Source of the DNA: Beroe forskalii
Taxonomy: Eukaryota > Ctenophora > Nuda > Beroida > Beroidae
Reading direction: 5' to 3'
Length of the DNA stretch: 64,000 nt
Assembly (NCBI GenBank): GCA_011033025.1
Contig: WFMF01000019.1
Span: forward strand, 806,001 to 870,000
Part shown: positions 56,601 through 64,000 of the stretch, in pieces
How the letters are laid out: every line of letters begins with the position of its first letter
How positions within the stretch are numbered: position 1 is the stretch's first letter
Program-made: the position numbers and the translations under genes
The notes under the pieces: generated by a model
Told to the model about the DNA's origin: nothing
Seen by the model: the letters and a program-made list of their open reading frames with translations, nothing else
Database searches by the model: none

Positions 56601-58471
56601 TATTTATTCTGTTTTTGGAAAATTTGTCCATCAATTATGCTATGGCTCATGAATAGGAAGAAATTTTCAAATTGGTTCTGTAATGATTATTGTTATATAT
56701 ATTTTCATTTGTTATTAATTGATAACAAACCGGTAGGTATAGATTTCATTTCGCAAATGCCCATCACTGACACTTGCAGTGTATGTACTCTTGACCGATA
56801 GTTTTGAAGATATCCAAGGTTTTCCGAGCCTTTGACCCAGGAACCCAAAACGAACTCTGTGTCACACCAGGAACCACCACAAGCTCCAACAACCGTCTCA
56901 CGCTACGCAGTCTATTAGCTAGTCTTGTGGCTTCAGTGATGTGCATACCAAACTCTGTTTCTATGATGATTGTGGGTGGGAATTTCTGCAAAAGTTCGTC
57001 ACTTGCTTTGCCGGGAAACAGAAAGGGGCTTGTTTTCTGCAGCTCAAAATCTGCAGCAATAAGATCTCTCCATATCTTTCGCATTGCCAAATGAGACTCC
57101 CTCTCTTCTTTAGTCATAACCAGAGGATCAGAAAAGCAGTAATCATCGACCATGGGCGCTATGGGAATAGCCAACTTAACCAGATAAGTCTCATTGAACT
57201 CTGCTAAAAGTACCATCGCACCAAGACAGATATACGCGCCCCCATCTTCCCCACAAATTACAATCTTGCCGGGATCTATCTTCAACTTCTCTGCGTTCTC
57301 ACTCACATGGATGATAACTTCGTAGAAGTCCTTGACATTGTCTGGACACCTGGTTTCAGGAGCATGACGGTACTGCACATTAAACACCACCATGTTCATA
57401 TCCACAGCGAGACACTGCGCTGGTCTTCTCAACTCGTGAATTGAGAGAGACACTCCGCAACCTCTGTGCGCGTAGATAAGCGCGCCTCTTCTCTTCTCTT
57501 TTCTGATGGTTTTAGGGGTGTAAACCTGAACTGGGACTTCGAAGTTTCCACAGTGTTTTGTTCTCACTTTCAGGTGAGTTGTTAGAGTTTGTAAAGATCC
57601 GTACAGCATAGCCTCATGGTTATCGTAGTTAAAAAAATTTAACAAGGGCTCGGGCAGTTCGTCTGAAGATGCAATAAAACTCTTCATCTGACTCAGGATC
57701 ATGTTTTAGTTCCAGTTCTTTTATCTGTTCAGTCATTTGTTTTGCTTCTGGAGTAGCAATCTTCAGTTTTTCGAGGCGGTCTTCTAAAGCCTGAACTTCA
57801 GCATCCATTTCACCGGTGCATTTAAAGTTAAAGAGGTTCTTAGACTCAACTCTTGACATTTTCCTATCAGAAACGATGTGGTTTCAGAACAACCGGCATC
57901 AGAACTTCAGAAAGTCAGAAAGATTGGGTATACTACAACTTACCCCCAACATTCCCAACCGTTTACCCAGCAAAATCTTACCCGAGCAGGGTAAGAGTTT
58001 GGAGCATAAAATTTCGATTACCGAATAATGGAAGATAGCATTTATTAATCCCGAACTACTCACCTGACTTTGCCTGGAGCAGGCGGTAGAGAACTGGAGG
58101 GAGGATATGGAGACAGGGAAGGAGAACATGATGTCCACTGAGAGCGGACCACTCACGTAGGTAGCTGGTTTGAAACCTGAGGAGGTAATCAAAAATAAGC
58201 TTAAAGATCTCATCACATGATTAGAATATCAACAGCTCTCCTGGGAAATTTAAACAACTTGTGCTTGTAAATGTTGATGGTTTAATTGCATTACCAACAG
58301 ATTAAACTTTTATAGTACAGCGAAGGTAACAAGAGAATTTAAGAGATAGAACTTACCACATTTTCTTTTAGATGGGTGTTTACTGACTAAGTTGTCAATA
58401 ACATGAACATCATCATCAACTATGCTGGATTTCGCCCGGGTTTTCACTCTTTCGTCACATAACTCAAACAT
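47629..58471 (-). CDS. UBOX5: U-box E3 ubiquitin ligase UBOX5/RNF37, seven exons, host to three nested genes
   Basis: Exons: 58471-58357, 58176-58064, 56085-55695, 54512-54451, 53826-53588, 48719-48492, 47953-47629. They sum to 1473 bases in one frame (490 residues; human 541). The N-terminal sad1/UNC-like region is recognisable (DDDVHVIDNLVSKHPSKRK, GFKPATYVSGPLSVDIMFSF). The U-box, which recruits the E2, is split by the 4.9-kb intron 5: PEEDIPEEFLDPITREIMTC with PVILPSGNIVDS, then TLDKHRKEELKWGRESSDPF with TGVVF and SLKERIDSW. Human RNF37 also has a C-terminal RING; here the frame ends at HEERLNSF without one. Exons 3 and 5 carry in-frame minisatellites (SRDQGSRGNG, QRVAMATQRVTTATPRVAMA). 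Intron 2 contains an alpha/beta hydrolase gene; intron 5 contains a secreted crystallin-domain gene and a plus-strand gene. Confidence 0.92.
47977..48057. repeat. Perfect 39-bp inverted repeat with 3-base loop in UBOX5 intron 6
   Basis: Arm 47977-48015, loop TAA, arm 48019-48057, with no mismatch along the arms (arm start CATCGGGATTGCATACTGAT, arm end CAGCATGTTGGA). On the transcribed strand it ends 23 bases upstream of exon 7, just before the TTTCCTTTTCTCAG acceptor, where the branch point is expected. Perfection implies recent origin or gene-conversion-like upkeep; an assembly snap-back artefact is possible. Confidence 0.95.
48996..50348 (-). CDS. Secreted beta/gamma-crystallin-domain protein, nested in UBOX5 intron 5
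   Basis: Intronless. An in-frame ATG exists at 50414, but MMLSRIFLLLTLVTTTQA from about 50348 is a clean signal peptide and the likelier start (about 450 residues). Two crystallin-like motifs follow: GDWEMYVENWYDGRRFVITE ... SVRPICK and GDWELYQHAHFSGKRNVVRA ... SSLRPMC, i.e. a two-motif beta/gamma-crystallin fold, often calcium-binding in invertebrates. The C-terminal half (about 250 residues; cysteines in ASCTIRDRG, HLDCKGE, KVCFSRD, VSCMQML) matches nothing I can name with confidence. The gene is on the same strand as its host UBOX5. Likely extracellular or vesicular; the function is not assigned. Confidence 0.8.
   Translation of the reverse strand: MMLSRIFLLLTLVTTTQAYLLMVYSGRNLERENRTITGPMPKLAEIDFTNRISSAEAIEGDWEMYVENWYDGRRFVITEGQVLNSITAAASFLFQKSAGNNKLNSVRPICKYTKDPERAKLIAFDAQGRSKEYFVDVENLGEWDDRIVEVLAEAGDWELYQHAHFSGKRNVVRAGVGRVGLGADASSLRPMCQGKLLKERCRLTRVEVPETSLIDITPVYNHTTVVELVTDASCTIRDRGILEVGNLEPLTEVVRVATDGPLMEDEINWYLSKELEIDAPYRFFTDSDLPVKARVLDGVALGKGHDHVFKSKVTKTFFPDREAMTVNSIEFTPPGAALILVAIDRYSVRHTLVDVILHLDCKGEIRTIPSKMKFNSEIYPRAHVLGLHATTDQKVCFSRDPVVSCMQMLHDMYQDYTAKDGIQVIRDEFQKCVDMGNGLISVMQSDTYEW
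50932..50976 (+). repeat. TGACGTCA palindromic element, degenerate copy
   Basis: GAGTGACATCATTATCAGGG followed by GTGGATTGATGACAT matches the copy at 12723. A half copy of the TAGGCGG end (ACCGCCTATTC) lies near 51869. Both are in UBOX5 intron 5. Confidence 0.6.
51655..51692. repeat. Perfect hairpin, 16-bp stem
   Basis: AACTCTTTATTAAAGT, ATTTAA, ACTTTAATAAAGAGTT, in UBOX5 intron 5. Its position upstream of the crystallin-domain gene suggests no clear role. Confidence 0.8.
52072..52112 (+). repeat. Hairpin-less copy of the ACACGTATATCCC repeat
   Basis: CAACACGTATATCCCGTACG then CACACCTATGCAGGCTAACG aligns with the outer parts of 46723-46808 and 6871-6966 but lacks the GC-rich hairpin between them. 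Confidence 0.65.
52543..53481 (+). CDS. Unrecognised plus-strand gene nested in UBOX5 intron 5 (5' end not found)
   Basis: Two exons join in frame: one ending at 52691 (DYLFFRDNLRRTVLSQSRYL, CPKKRPLCHLYKTSPRLPFY, before GTAAAG) and 52885-53481 (HPHPGVLEEESDEF ... VKLVLHRPMYNNPM, TAA). The first exon has an in-frame stop at 52521 and no ATG after it, so either an acceptor near 52543 joins unseen upstream exons or the start is lost. The product is Ser/Thr-rich and basic with an acidic patch (EEESDEFKSSTS), no membrane segment and no known domain. High GC and smooth codon use against AT-rich surroundings support real coding. Function unknown. Confidence 0.6.
54320..54735. repeat. Duplicated poly-G blocks
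   Basis: Two segments (about 54320-54400 and 54650-54735) share ATCAAAT, a G run, TTTTTCG, a second long G run and ATACTT(TT)CATCGCC. They flank the UBOX5 exon 54512-54451. Homopolymer length is unlikely to be exact in the assembly. Confidence 0.6.
56764..57859 (-). CDS. HSL-like alpha/beta hydrolase without its catalytic triad, nested in UBOX5 intron 2
   Basis: The fold is evident: LIYAHRGCG, FNVQYRHAPETRCPDNVKDF (the YRLAPE-type strand), KLKIDPGKIVICGEDGGAYI and VVVPG. Family members have HGGG, GDSAGG, an acidic residue and HGF; here these read HRGCG, GEDGGA, ETEFGM and VTQSSFW, so oxyanion hole, serine, acid and histidine are all substituted: a probable pseudoenzyme. The main frame is 57702-56764 (312 residues). 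A second frame, 57859-57629 (MSRVESKNLFNFKC, a helical EDRLEKLKIATPEAKQ stretch), overlaps its start. It may be the true N-terminus joined by an indel near the A7 run at 57632, or an upstream frame. Intronless, same strand as UBOX5. Confidence 0.8.
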
Positions 58472-59090
58472 TCTGGAGTGAAAAGATTAGAAAAATATAC
58501 ATTTCAAAAGTTTTCTTATTAAATAGTTTAATATTTAACATTGATATCGAATGTTATAAAACAAAATTCACGCCTATCTTTCGTTTTTCTTCTTTTACGC
58601 ATTTAATCTGCAATTGACACCAGCGATATGACATAATTTCAAGTCAAGATTTTAAAGCAATAGTCGAAAGATACGCCGGGTTTATAAAAAATCAATTTGA
58701 AGATTGATCGTTGAAACATAATACGCGATTCAGAATAAATTAGGTTAAAAATAAGCGTAAACCTCAACCATTTCCATAAGAAGGCATTTAATTATTAAAA
58801 AGAATCGAAAAAAAGCTCTGATAACTTACGTTCCAATTTGATTATTAAATTTAAACTCTGTTAATTGATTAATTAACTTTTATCAACATTCGTTTTGGTT
58901 AAAATTTCCACAATCAGTAGTTTTACAATCAGCCTTAAATCCATACTGTAATTAATCAAAAATCTGAGGATAAAACATTACCATATTAGTTCAGCGGAAA
59001 TATCATTGCTCTATGCAAAATCAACAGAGCCAATCAAGTATCAACCATTCAATCAATCCTTTACAACCACTAAAAACTGAATTCTGAAAA
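58472..59090. other. Intergenic: UBOX5 upstream region and MLYCD 3' flank
   Basis: About 620 AT-rich bases between two minus-strand genes. It should contain the UBOX5 promoter. No element is recognised. Confidence 0.4.
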
Positions 59091-60518
59091 CTACCCACCC
59101 AACAGATCCTTGACAGCAGCCCCAGCCGTAACTTCCTTATCATCCGACGCATACCTCTCAGCCCTGACCCCCGCCTGCTCATCGTACAAATAATTCACCA
59201 TGAGACCCAGACTTTGTTCCATCATCTCCTCACTCCTCCTCCCTCCCCACCTCAACCCCCACACTACCGCACCGTTAGTCAGGTGGAAATGTCCCACTGG
59301 GTCCAGAGCAGCGCCCCTCTGCTTCTCCTTCAACAGGTAGTAGGCTGCCAGGTGGGATATGGTGGGTTGGAGGTGGGGAGGTACTTGGGTCATGTGGTCC
59401 GGGGTGGAGAGGAGGGTCAAAACATCCGGGGTTTTGTCGCCCATGATGGTCTTTACCTTCTCATGACCACGTTTAATGGACGCATTGCACCAGTTTCTAA
59501 ACCCAGGGATGGGGGAGAGAGTCGTGTAGATGGAATGAGGGATGGAGAGGTGGGATTTAGCTTTACTGATACACCAACCCCCACAAGGGATGCCTCTCAG
59601 GGATATCTCAAGGGATGAAATGGAGTAGAATGTGTTAACTCGACGGTATGGGGATGAGGGAGAGAACTGTAAACATGACAAGATATCACCCCTTATCTGA
59701 CACGATCCCTTCAGTCTGTCCTGACACTTCACTCTCTTCATTCTGTCCTGACACTTCACTCTCTCCTTAGCTCTCCTGCACAGTGAATCCAGCGAACTCC
59801 CATCCTCTCCTTCCTTAATGTCCGACACACACTGGAACATTCCCTGGCTGTGTGCCACGTGCAATGCCACCAAGGGTCGTCCTGGCAACAAGACATGTGT
59901 CAGGATGAAGACAGACCGGTTATCTGCTATCCGGTGCTGCAACTCCTCCTCATTCCGGATAGGATGGACTCTGTCGCTCCTCCCCACAACATCCAATATC
60001 TCTCTAGGAGAGGACTTTGTCACAGTGGCAATCTCCGTGGTATCGAACCGAACTGCAGACTTCAGCACCTCGAACAGGACCTTATCAAACCTGAGGAGTC
60101 TTGGTTCGGGCAGTACCCTGATCATGGTGTTACACTGGTCCCTCATGTCTAGAACAGCAGACAGTCCGGCAGCAGAGCCACACATTTCAGAGAGAAGGGA
60201 AAGGAAGGCAGCCTTATCTGAACTCTCTGACATCTCCGAGAACATGTTCACGTTCTCTTCAGGAGAGTTGGTAGATGAGATGGATATTGCATTGTCAGGA
60301 GATGAGAGAGTGTGATGTCTGCGGGAGAATCTGCTGTGAGATTCTCTGCTATGTCGAGCAAGAGGGGATACCCTCCCTCTAAAGCATGTCACAAATGAGT
60401 GCTGTCTGGGCATACAATTAGTGGAGATTCCCTGCACATGGTGACAGAGCTTGGAAAGGGCTCCATTCATTTTGAGGTGATGAAGAGGAAGTCGGAGAGA
60501 TGAAATCATCTGAACCAA
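59091..60518 (-). CDS. MLYCD: Malonyl-CoA decarboxylase
   Basis: Converts malonyl-CoA to acetyl-CoA and CO2, tuning fatty-acid synthesis and oxidation. 475 residues in one exon (human 493, several exons). The N-terminus is Arg/Ser/His-rich without acids (RHSRESHSRFSRRHHTLSS), like a mitochondrial presequence. The helical domain follows (MRDQCNTMIRVL), then the catalytic GNAT-like domain: NTFYSISSLEISLRGI, TTLSPIPGFRNWCNAS with the catalytic Ser, and DPVGHFHLTNGAVVWGLRW with the catalytic His; the end is SLGLMVNYLYDE. A short in-frame duplication gives RVKCQDRMK RVKCQDRLK. The C-terminus is DLLGG, without the SKL-type peroxisomal signal of the human enzyme, suggesting a mitochondrial or cytosolic form. 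The start could be the ATG at 60518 or a few codons later. Confidence 0.93.
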   Translation of the reverse strand: MVQMISSLRLPLHHLKMNGALSKLCHHVQGISTNCMPRQHSFVTCFRGRVSPLARHSRESHSRFSRRHHTLSSPDNAISISSTNSPEENVNMFSEMSESSDKAAFLSLLSEMCGSAAGLSAVLDMRDQCNTMIRVLPEPRLLRFDKVLFEVLKSAVRFDTTEIATVTKSSPREILDVVGRSDRVHPIRNEEELQHRIADNRSVFILTHVLLPGRPLVALHVAHSQGMFQCVSDIKEGEDGSSLDSLCRRAKERVKCQDRMKRVKCQDRLKGSCQIRGDILSCLQFSPSSPYRRVNTFYSISSLEISLRGIPCGGWCISKAKSHLSIPHSIYTTLSPIPGFRNWCNASIKRGHEKVKTIMGDKTPDVLTLLSTPDHMTQVPPHLQPTISHLAAYYLLKEKQRGAALDPVGHFHLTNGAVVWGLRWGGRRSEEMMEQSLGLMVNYLYDEQAGVRAERYASDDKEVTAGAAVKDLLGG

Positions 60519-61019
60519 CTACGATTACATCACTGCTCAATGAAAGGATGTTGTTAGGAAACAGAAAATACGAAAGAACATAAAAAATTTGAATATCCAT
60601 GATCAGAAAATGCAAAAAATAAGTAGAACTGTGTCAAAATGTTTCCAAGATGATTGTTTATTAATATATAAAATTAATATATATACGCTGCGTCTTGTTT
60701 TGTAATTAGAGTTTCCATAAAATTTGGCTGTGTCAAGGTCTTGATGTACTTATGTCCATTGTCAAATGGACATATTATATAGCATATATGATACAGACAT
60801 GAAATATTGTCTGCACTGCCAGATTGAGAGGCAGTTTGCTTAAAGTGCAAGTGAAACAGCATTGAATTTTAACCATAAAACTATATTAATAAAGCTATTA
60901 TAAAATAATTAGAGTTATTAGAGCTATATCAACCAAAAAGCTAACAACGGAGTTTAATGATATAAAAATAAAATTGAAAGCATTGAAAATTTCAAACAAC
61001 AAATCTCGATAAAAGAAGT

Positions 61020-61388
61020 ACTTTAAAGTTGTACGATGTATGTTATTAAAGTACATTACCTGCATAATAAACATTGTTAATTTAAACTTTGAAACTTCGC
61101 GTTAAAATAAAAGTTTAATCGTAAAAAACAGCAATAAAATTAAATACTTAACAATTTCTTAAATGAAATAAGAAAATTCGTATATTGGTCATTTAAAAAA
61201 CGAAGAGCAGTGTTATCGAATCAATATGATCCAATGAAAATATGGACCAGGAAGCTTTTGGAAATGAAATTAAAATCAGCAATTTAAACCTTTTACTCTT
61301 TTAACATTCAGTTATACCAATTGTTTATTCTGCCCAAGAGATAAGTAATTTATCAATATCGTGAGATACCAAAATCACCGGAACAACC
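61020..61388. repeat. Downstream flank of DXO copy 1, duplicated at about 63640-63952
   Basis: AATCGTAAAAAACAGCAATA, AAATGAAATAAGAAAATT, GAATCAATATGATCCAA and AAAATCAGCAATTT occur in the same order in the flank of the partial second copy, with several indels. This shows that the gene and its 3' flank were duplicated together. The rest of 60519-61019 is AT-rich with no recognised feature. Confidence 0.8.
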
Positions 61389-62873
61389 CTAATCGGAATC
61401 ATCCCAATTATCAGGTACATCTGTATCGCTGCTCAAATCCAACACACCTGACCCATCATCATTTCCTTTTTCATTGAGCATCTTGTTAGAATCATTCACA
61501 ACACTTTGGTTGAAGTTGTAACGTTCAGTAATGATTTTCCTCAATTCTGGGTGGTCAGCTTTTTCAAGACGAATAACCTCATCTCCTCGATAACTCAAGG
61601 TAAAAGTTGCACCTTCCTCTTGGTTCAACTCGTCTCTGAGCCATGTTTCACCTTTTTTATTACGAGTGGCATCTTTATTCAGCTTTTCTTTCAACCAGGA
61701 AATGAAAGTTTCCAAGAATGTGAGAATCTCGTTTGGATTCCAATAATCCTTCCCGATTTCCACTAACTCTTCCATAGTATAGTTTTTTATATCAATCAGC
61801 TTTCCATCGGGGGTCCTGATGCCACAGTAGACAGAATCGACCCCAACTAAAGCACAGTGGATCCAAAGCCACCGAGATTTTAAGCGGGCAAATTTTTCCT
61901 CAGAATGATGAAACATAGTCTTTATTTCAACATGATTTTCTTCTGATTTGTTGGGATCTCTACCACTGTTACGTGTTGCAGTAATGATTTTGTGACCACC
62001 AATAGAAATGAGTTTATTGCATTTTGTCATCCTAGTTTCTGGAGTTATGCCATTGAAATGGGGATCACCTTGGCCACCTGTTCTCAAAATATCTTCAAAC
62101 TTAGTTCCATGTTCACCCATCTCAAGGTTCTTTTTAGCATCAATGGTAAAATCTAAGTTTTCAGGAACTTTGATCTTATGTCCAACGATTTCATCGTATT
62201 CATTCATAGTAAATTCAAATTGAATAAGAGGCTCTCTTGGAATATCAAAGCCATACTTAAAAGGGCATTTTCCTAATCCTTGCTCCCAAAACCTTTCTGT
62301 ATCATCAATAGGGCGGTCAATGAAAATTTTGCCCTTGTAGCAAAATACGCTATAGTCCCACTCATTCCGCCATCTTCCGACACCTTCAGCACTGGCTATA
62401 TCTCTTAATGCACAGCTTATTATGAAAATATCTGCTTGATTTAAATCATATTGTTCTCTCACGCCCCAAGAGCAAATTTTACCAACAGAAAATAATTCGG
62501 GAACAAACTCTGGCATTTCACAGGGAGGAAGTTTTATTTTGAATAAATGGTCATTAGTAACATCACGAAAATAGATCTTTTCAAACCACTTGCTGAGCTT
62601 TAGACTAAGTGGAAGGGATTTTGGAAGGTATAAATTTGGTCGTTGACATGATGGTGGGATGGGCTTTCCAGACGCTTTGGACCACGTTTCAATTTCCACT
62701 AAAGATTCATAATTATGCCTTCCAATTTCTTCAACAGAAAAGAATCGTTTTTTCTTACATACATTGTACTCTTTGCGATGTTTTACAGAGAATGAAACTT
62801 TGGAATTGTTTGCACAGGCCATCATGAACTGCACATGTGCCCTGACAATTGAGATACTTATCAAGGAGATCAA
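61389..62873 (-). CDS. DXO/Rai1-family decapping exoribonuclease-like protein with altered active site
   Basis: DXO proteins remove incomplete or NAD caps and degrade RNA 5' to 3'. The frame is 494 residues; the likelier start is one of the twin Met codons at residues 17-18 (MMACANNSK), giving about 477 (human DXO 396). Family landmarks: WGVREQYDL, HGTKFEDIL (motif II, GxKFE), NHVEIKT (motif IV, ExK), SRWLWIHCALVGVDSVYCGI with RTPDGK, and WNPNEILTFLETFISW. Where motif III (ExD) should stand, GGHKIITATRNSG has T-R-N, and the WAQSF glutamine is replaced (WIHCA). Two catalytic positions thus appear lost, suggesting weak or no nuclease activity. The C-terminus is acidic (DLSSDTDVPDNWDDSD). Intronless; a tandem relative lies immediately upstream. 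Confidence 0.85.
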   Translation of the reverse strand: MISLISISIVRAHVQFMMACANNSKVSFSVKHRKEYNVCKKKRFFSVEEIGRHNYESLVEIETWSKASGKPIPPSCQRPNLYLPKSLPLSLKLSKWFEKIYFRDVTNDHLFKIKLPPCEMPEFVPELFSVGKICSWGVREQYDLNQADIFIISCALRDIASAEGVGRWRNEWDYSVFCYKGKIFIDRPIDDTERFWEQGLGKCPFKYGFDIPREPLIQFEFTMNEYDEIVGHKIKVPENLDFTIDAKKNLEMGEHGTKFEDILRTGGQGDPHFNGITPETRMTKCNKLISIGGHKIITATRNSGRDPNKSEENHVEIKTMFHHSEEKFARLKSRWLWIHCALVGVDSVYCGIRTPDGKLIDIKNYTMEELVEIGKDYWNPNEILTFLETFISWLKEKLNKDATRNKKGETWLRDELNQEEGATFTLSYRGDEVIRLEKADHPELRKIITERYNFNQSVVNDSNKMLNEKGNDDGSGVLDLSSDTDVPDNWDDSD

Positions 62874-63640
62874 TAAGAATCAATATATTGTTTTTTTGAA
62901 TAAAAACTAACAATTCTTGCTTAATTTTGTAAACAGACTTTCAAAAACCAATTTTACCAACAAATTACCAACATAATGTTAGCAATGTTACTAGGAGGAT
63001 CTACATTTATAGATTTATACACTTTACGGAAGTGAAGTGCATAGAATTGTTATATGGCATCAAAATCTATGATACAGTTATCCTTCAAGTTTACTTGTTC
63101 TACAGAAATAATTGAAAATTGGGCAGATCTGATAGAAGCAATTTAACAGAATTTTTCATTTCTTGAATGCTAGTCATAATTATTTTGCTTGCTCTCAAGC
63201 TGAGACAAGTTTCAAGAGTTATTTATTCTTTTCACTAAGATTAAAACGCTGTATAACAAGACAGTAGAGACACAACAGTTCTTACACACTTTCTTCTTTT
63301 CACTCTTAGGTCCAAATTTTTACAGAACTTTGTTGAAAGCAACTTTATTATCTTCCTTGAGGTCTTCAGATTAAGGTTTATAATACAATTTAATTTTCAA
63401 AATCAATTTAAAGTGGAGGTGCCTCAAAGGTGAACAAAGCTGTAAGTTTTTATTCCAGAATTTGCAATCATCTCCCCCTGTTAATAAGTTTCTGCAGAGT
63501 ATAATGCATACTGGATATAAATATATATATTGATAAAAAAAATTTCAGCACCATCAAATTGAGAAGCAGTGAAACAAAACGGAATAACTAGTAATATAAT
63601 TAAAAATTAACTGAGCTGAATTATATTAAAGGTAACATTG
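62874..63640. other. Spacer between the two DXO copies
   Basis: AT-rich, without a reading frame or recognisable element. It must include the promoter of copy 1 and the far 3' flank of copy 2. Confidence 0.4.
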
Positions 63641-63952
63641 ATGATTTCAGTAACATGGTGATATTTATTAAATGATTGCTTAATCAGTTAATTGTAAAAA
63701 ACAACAATGAAATTACATGCTAAACAATTCAATGAAATAAGAAAATTTGCTTGCTTGGTCAAGATAGAGAAAATGACAATCAGTCTAATTGAATCAATAT
63801 GATCCAAATAGATGGAAACATAGGGCCAAAAGCTTTTTAAAAAGCAAAATCAGCAATTTTAACCTTTTCAATCATCAATTCTGGCCAAGTGATAAAATTT
63901 TATCAATATGATAAGCTACCTATCATTCATCAAATCAGATGATCATTACCTA

Positions 63953-64000
63953 ATCAGAATCATCCCAATTATCAGGCACATCTCCATTCTCCATTGCTGC
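63953..64000 (-). CDS. 3' end of a second DXO-family gene (tandem duplicate, cut by window edge)
   Basis: The last codons read AAMENGDVPDNWDDSD and stop at TAG, against DTDVPDNWDDSD of copy 1. Homology continues into the 3' flank. Only 16 codons are inside the window, so whether this copy keeps the ExD motif cannot be seen. Confidence 0.85.

Overview
This is nuclear DNA of an animal. Genes have many GT-AG introns. The clear orthologues are RABL6, MRE11, UBOX5/RNF37, MBLAC1, malonyl-CoA decarboxylase, a DXO/Rai1 protein and a fused pseudouridine-phosphate glycosidase/PfkB kinase. The non-coding DNA is AT-rich and full of LINE, SINE, MITE-like foldback and tandem repeats. The mix fits a non-vertebrate metazoan, probably a marine invertebrate (a cnidarian-grade animal is possible), but the sequence alone does not fix the phylum.

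Layout. 1-7.7 kb is repeat land: degenerate minisatellites, a head-to-head pair of tRNA-derived SINEs, an orphan LINE ORF1 on the minus strand, a 2.5-kb satellite of 40-bp units (about 63 copies) and a GC-rich foldback region. 7.7-33.9 kb is one large minus-strand gene, RABL6, with at least 20 exons. Its 13.4-kb intron 7 holds a nearly complete LINE (16.5-22 kb), a cluster of palindromic TGACGTCA/TAGGCGG elements and a nested five-exon plus-strand gene (27.85-29.12 kb). 34.65-42.08 kb is MRE11 (minus, about 15 exons). Its intron 2 holds a SINE followed immediately by a small plus-strand gene for a secreted, tandem-repeat peptide precursor. 42.36-45.63 kb holds two intronless minus-strand enzyme genes, the glycosidase/kinase fusion and MBLAC1. 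45.6-47.6 kb is repeats, including two large foldbacks. 47.63-58.47 kb is UBOX5/RNF37 (minus, seven exons). Its introns hold three other genes: a secreted beta/gamma-crystallin-domain protein, an unrecognised plus-strand gene and a catalytically dead-looking alpha/beta hydrolase. 59.1-60.5 kb is MLYCD. 61.4-64 kb is a DXO-family gene and the 3' end of its tandem duplicate, cut by the window edge.

How the genes relate. All the large conserved genes lie on the minus strand in tandem, but their functions (DNA repair, small-GTPase-like trafficking, ubiquitination, nucleoside and malonyl-CoA metabolism, RNA quality control) give no common pathway. The arrangement is gene nesting, not an operon. 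The observations I rate highest are the repeat-peptide precursor nested in MRE11, a perfect 39-bp-arm palindrome 23 nt upstream of a UBOX5 splice acceptor, the duplicated DXO gene with substituted catalytic motifs, a dispersed palindrome family ending in TAGGCGG and TGACGTCA, and the apparent absence of the P-loop exon from RABL6. Exon borders were placed by reading splice signals and phase by eye; the MRE11 and UBOX5 models each close into a continuous frame.
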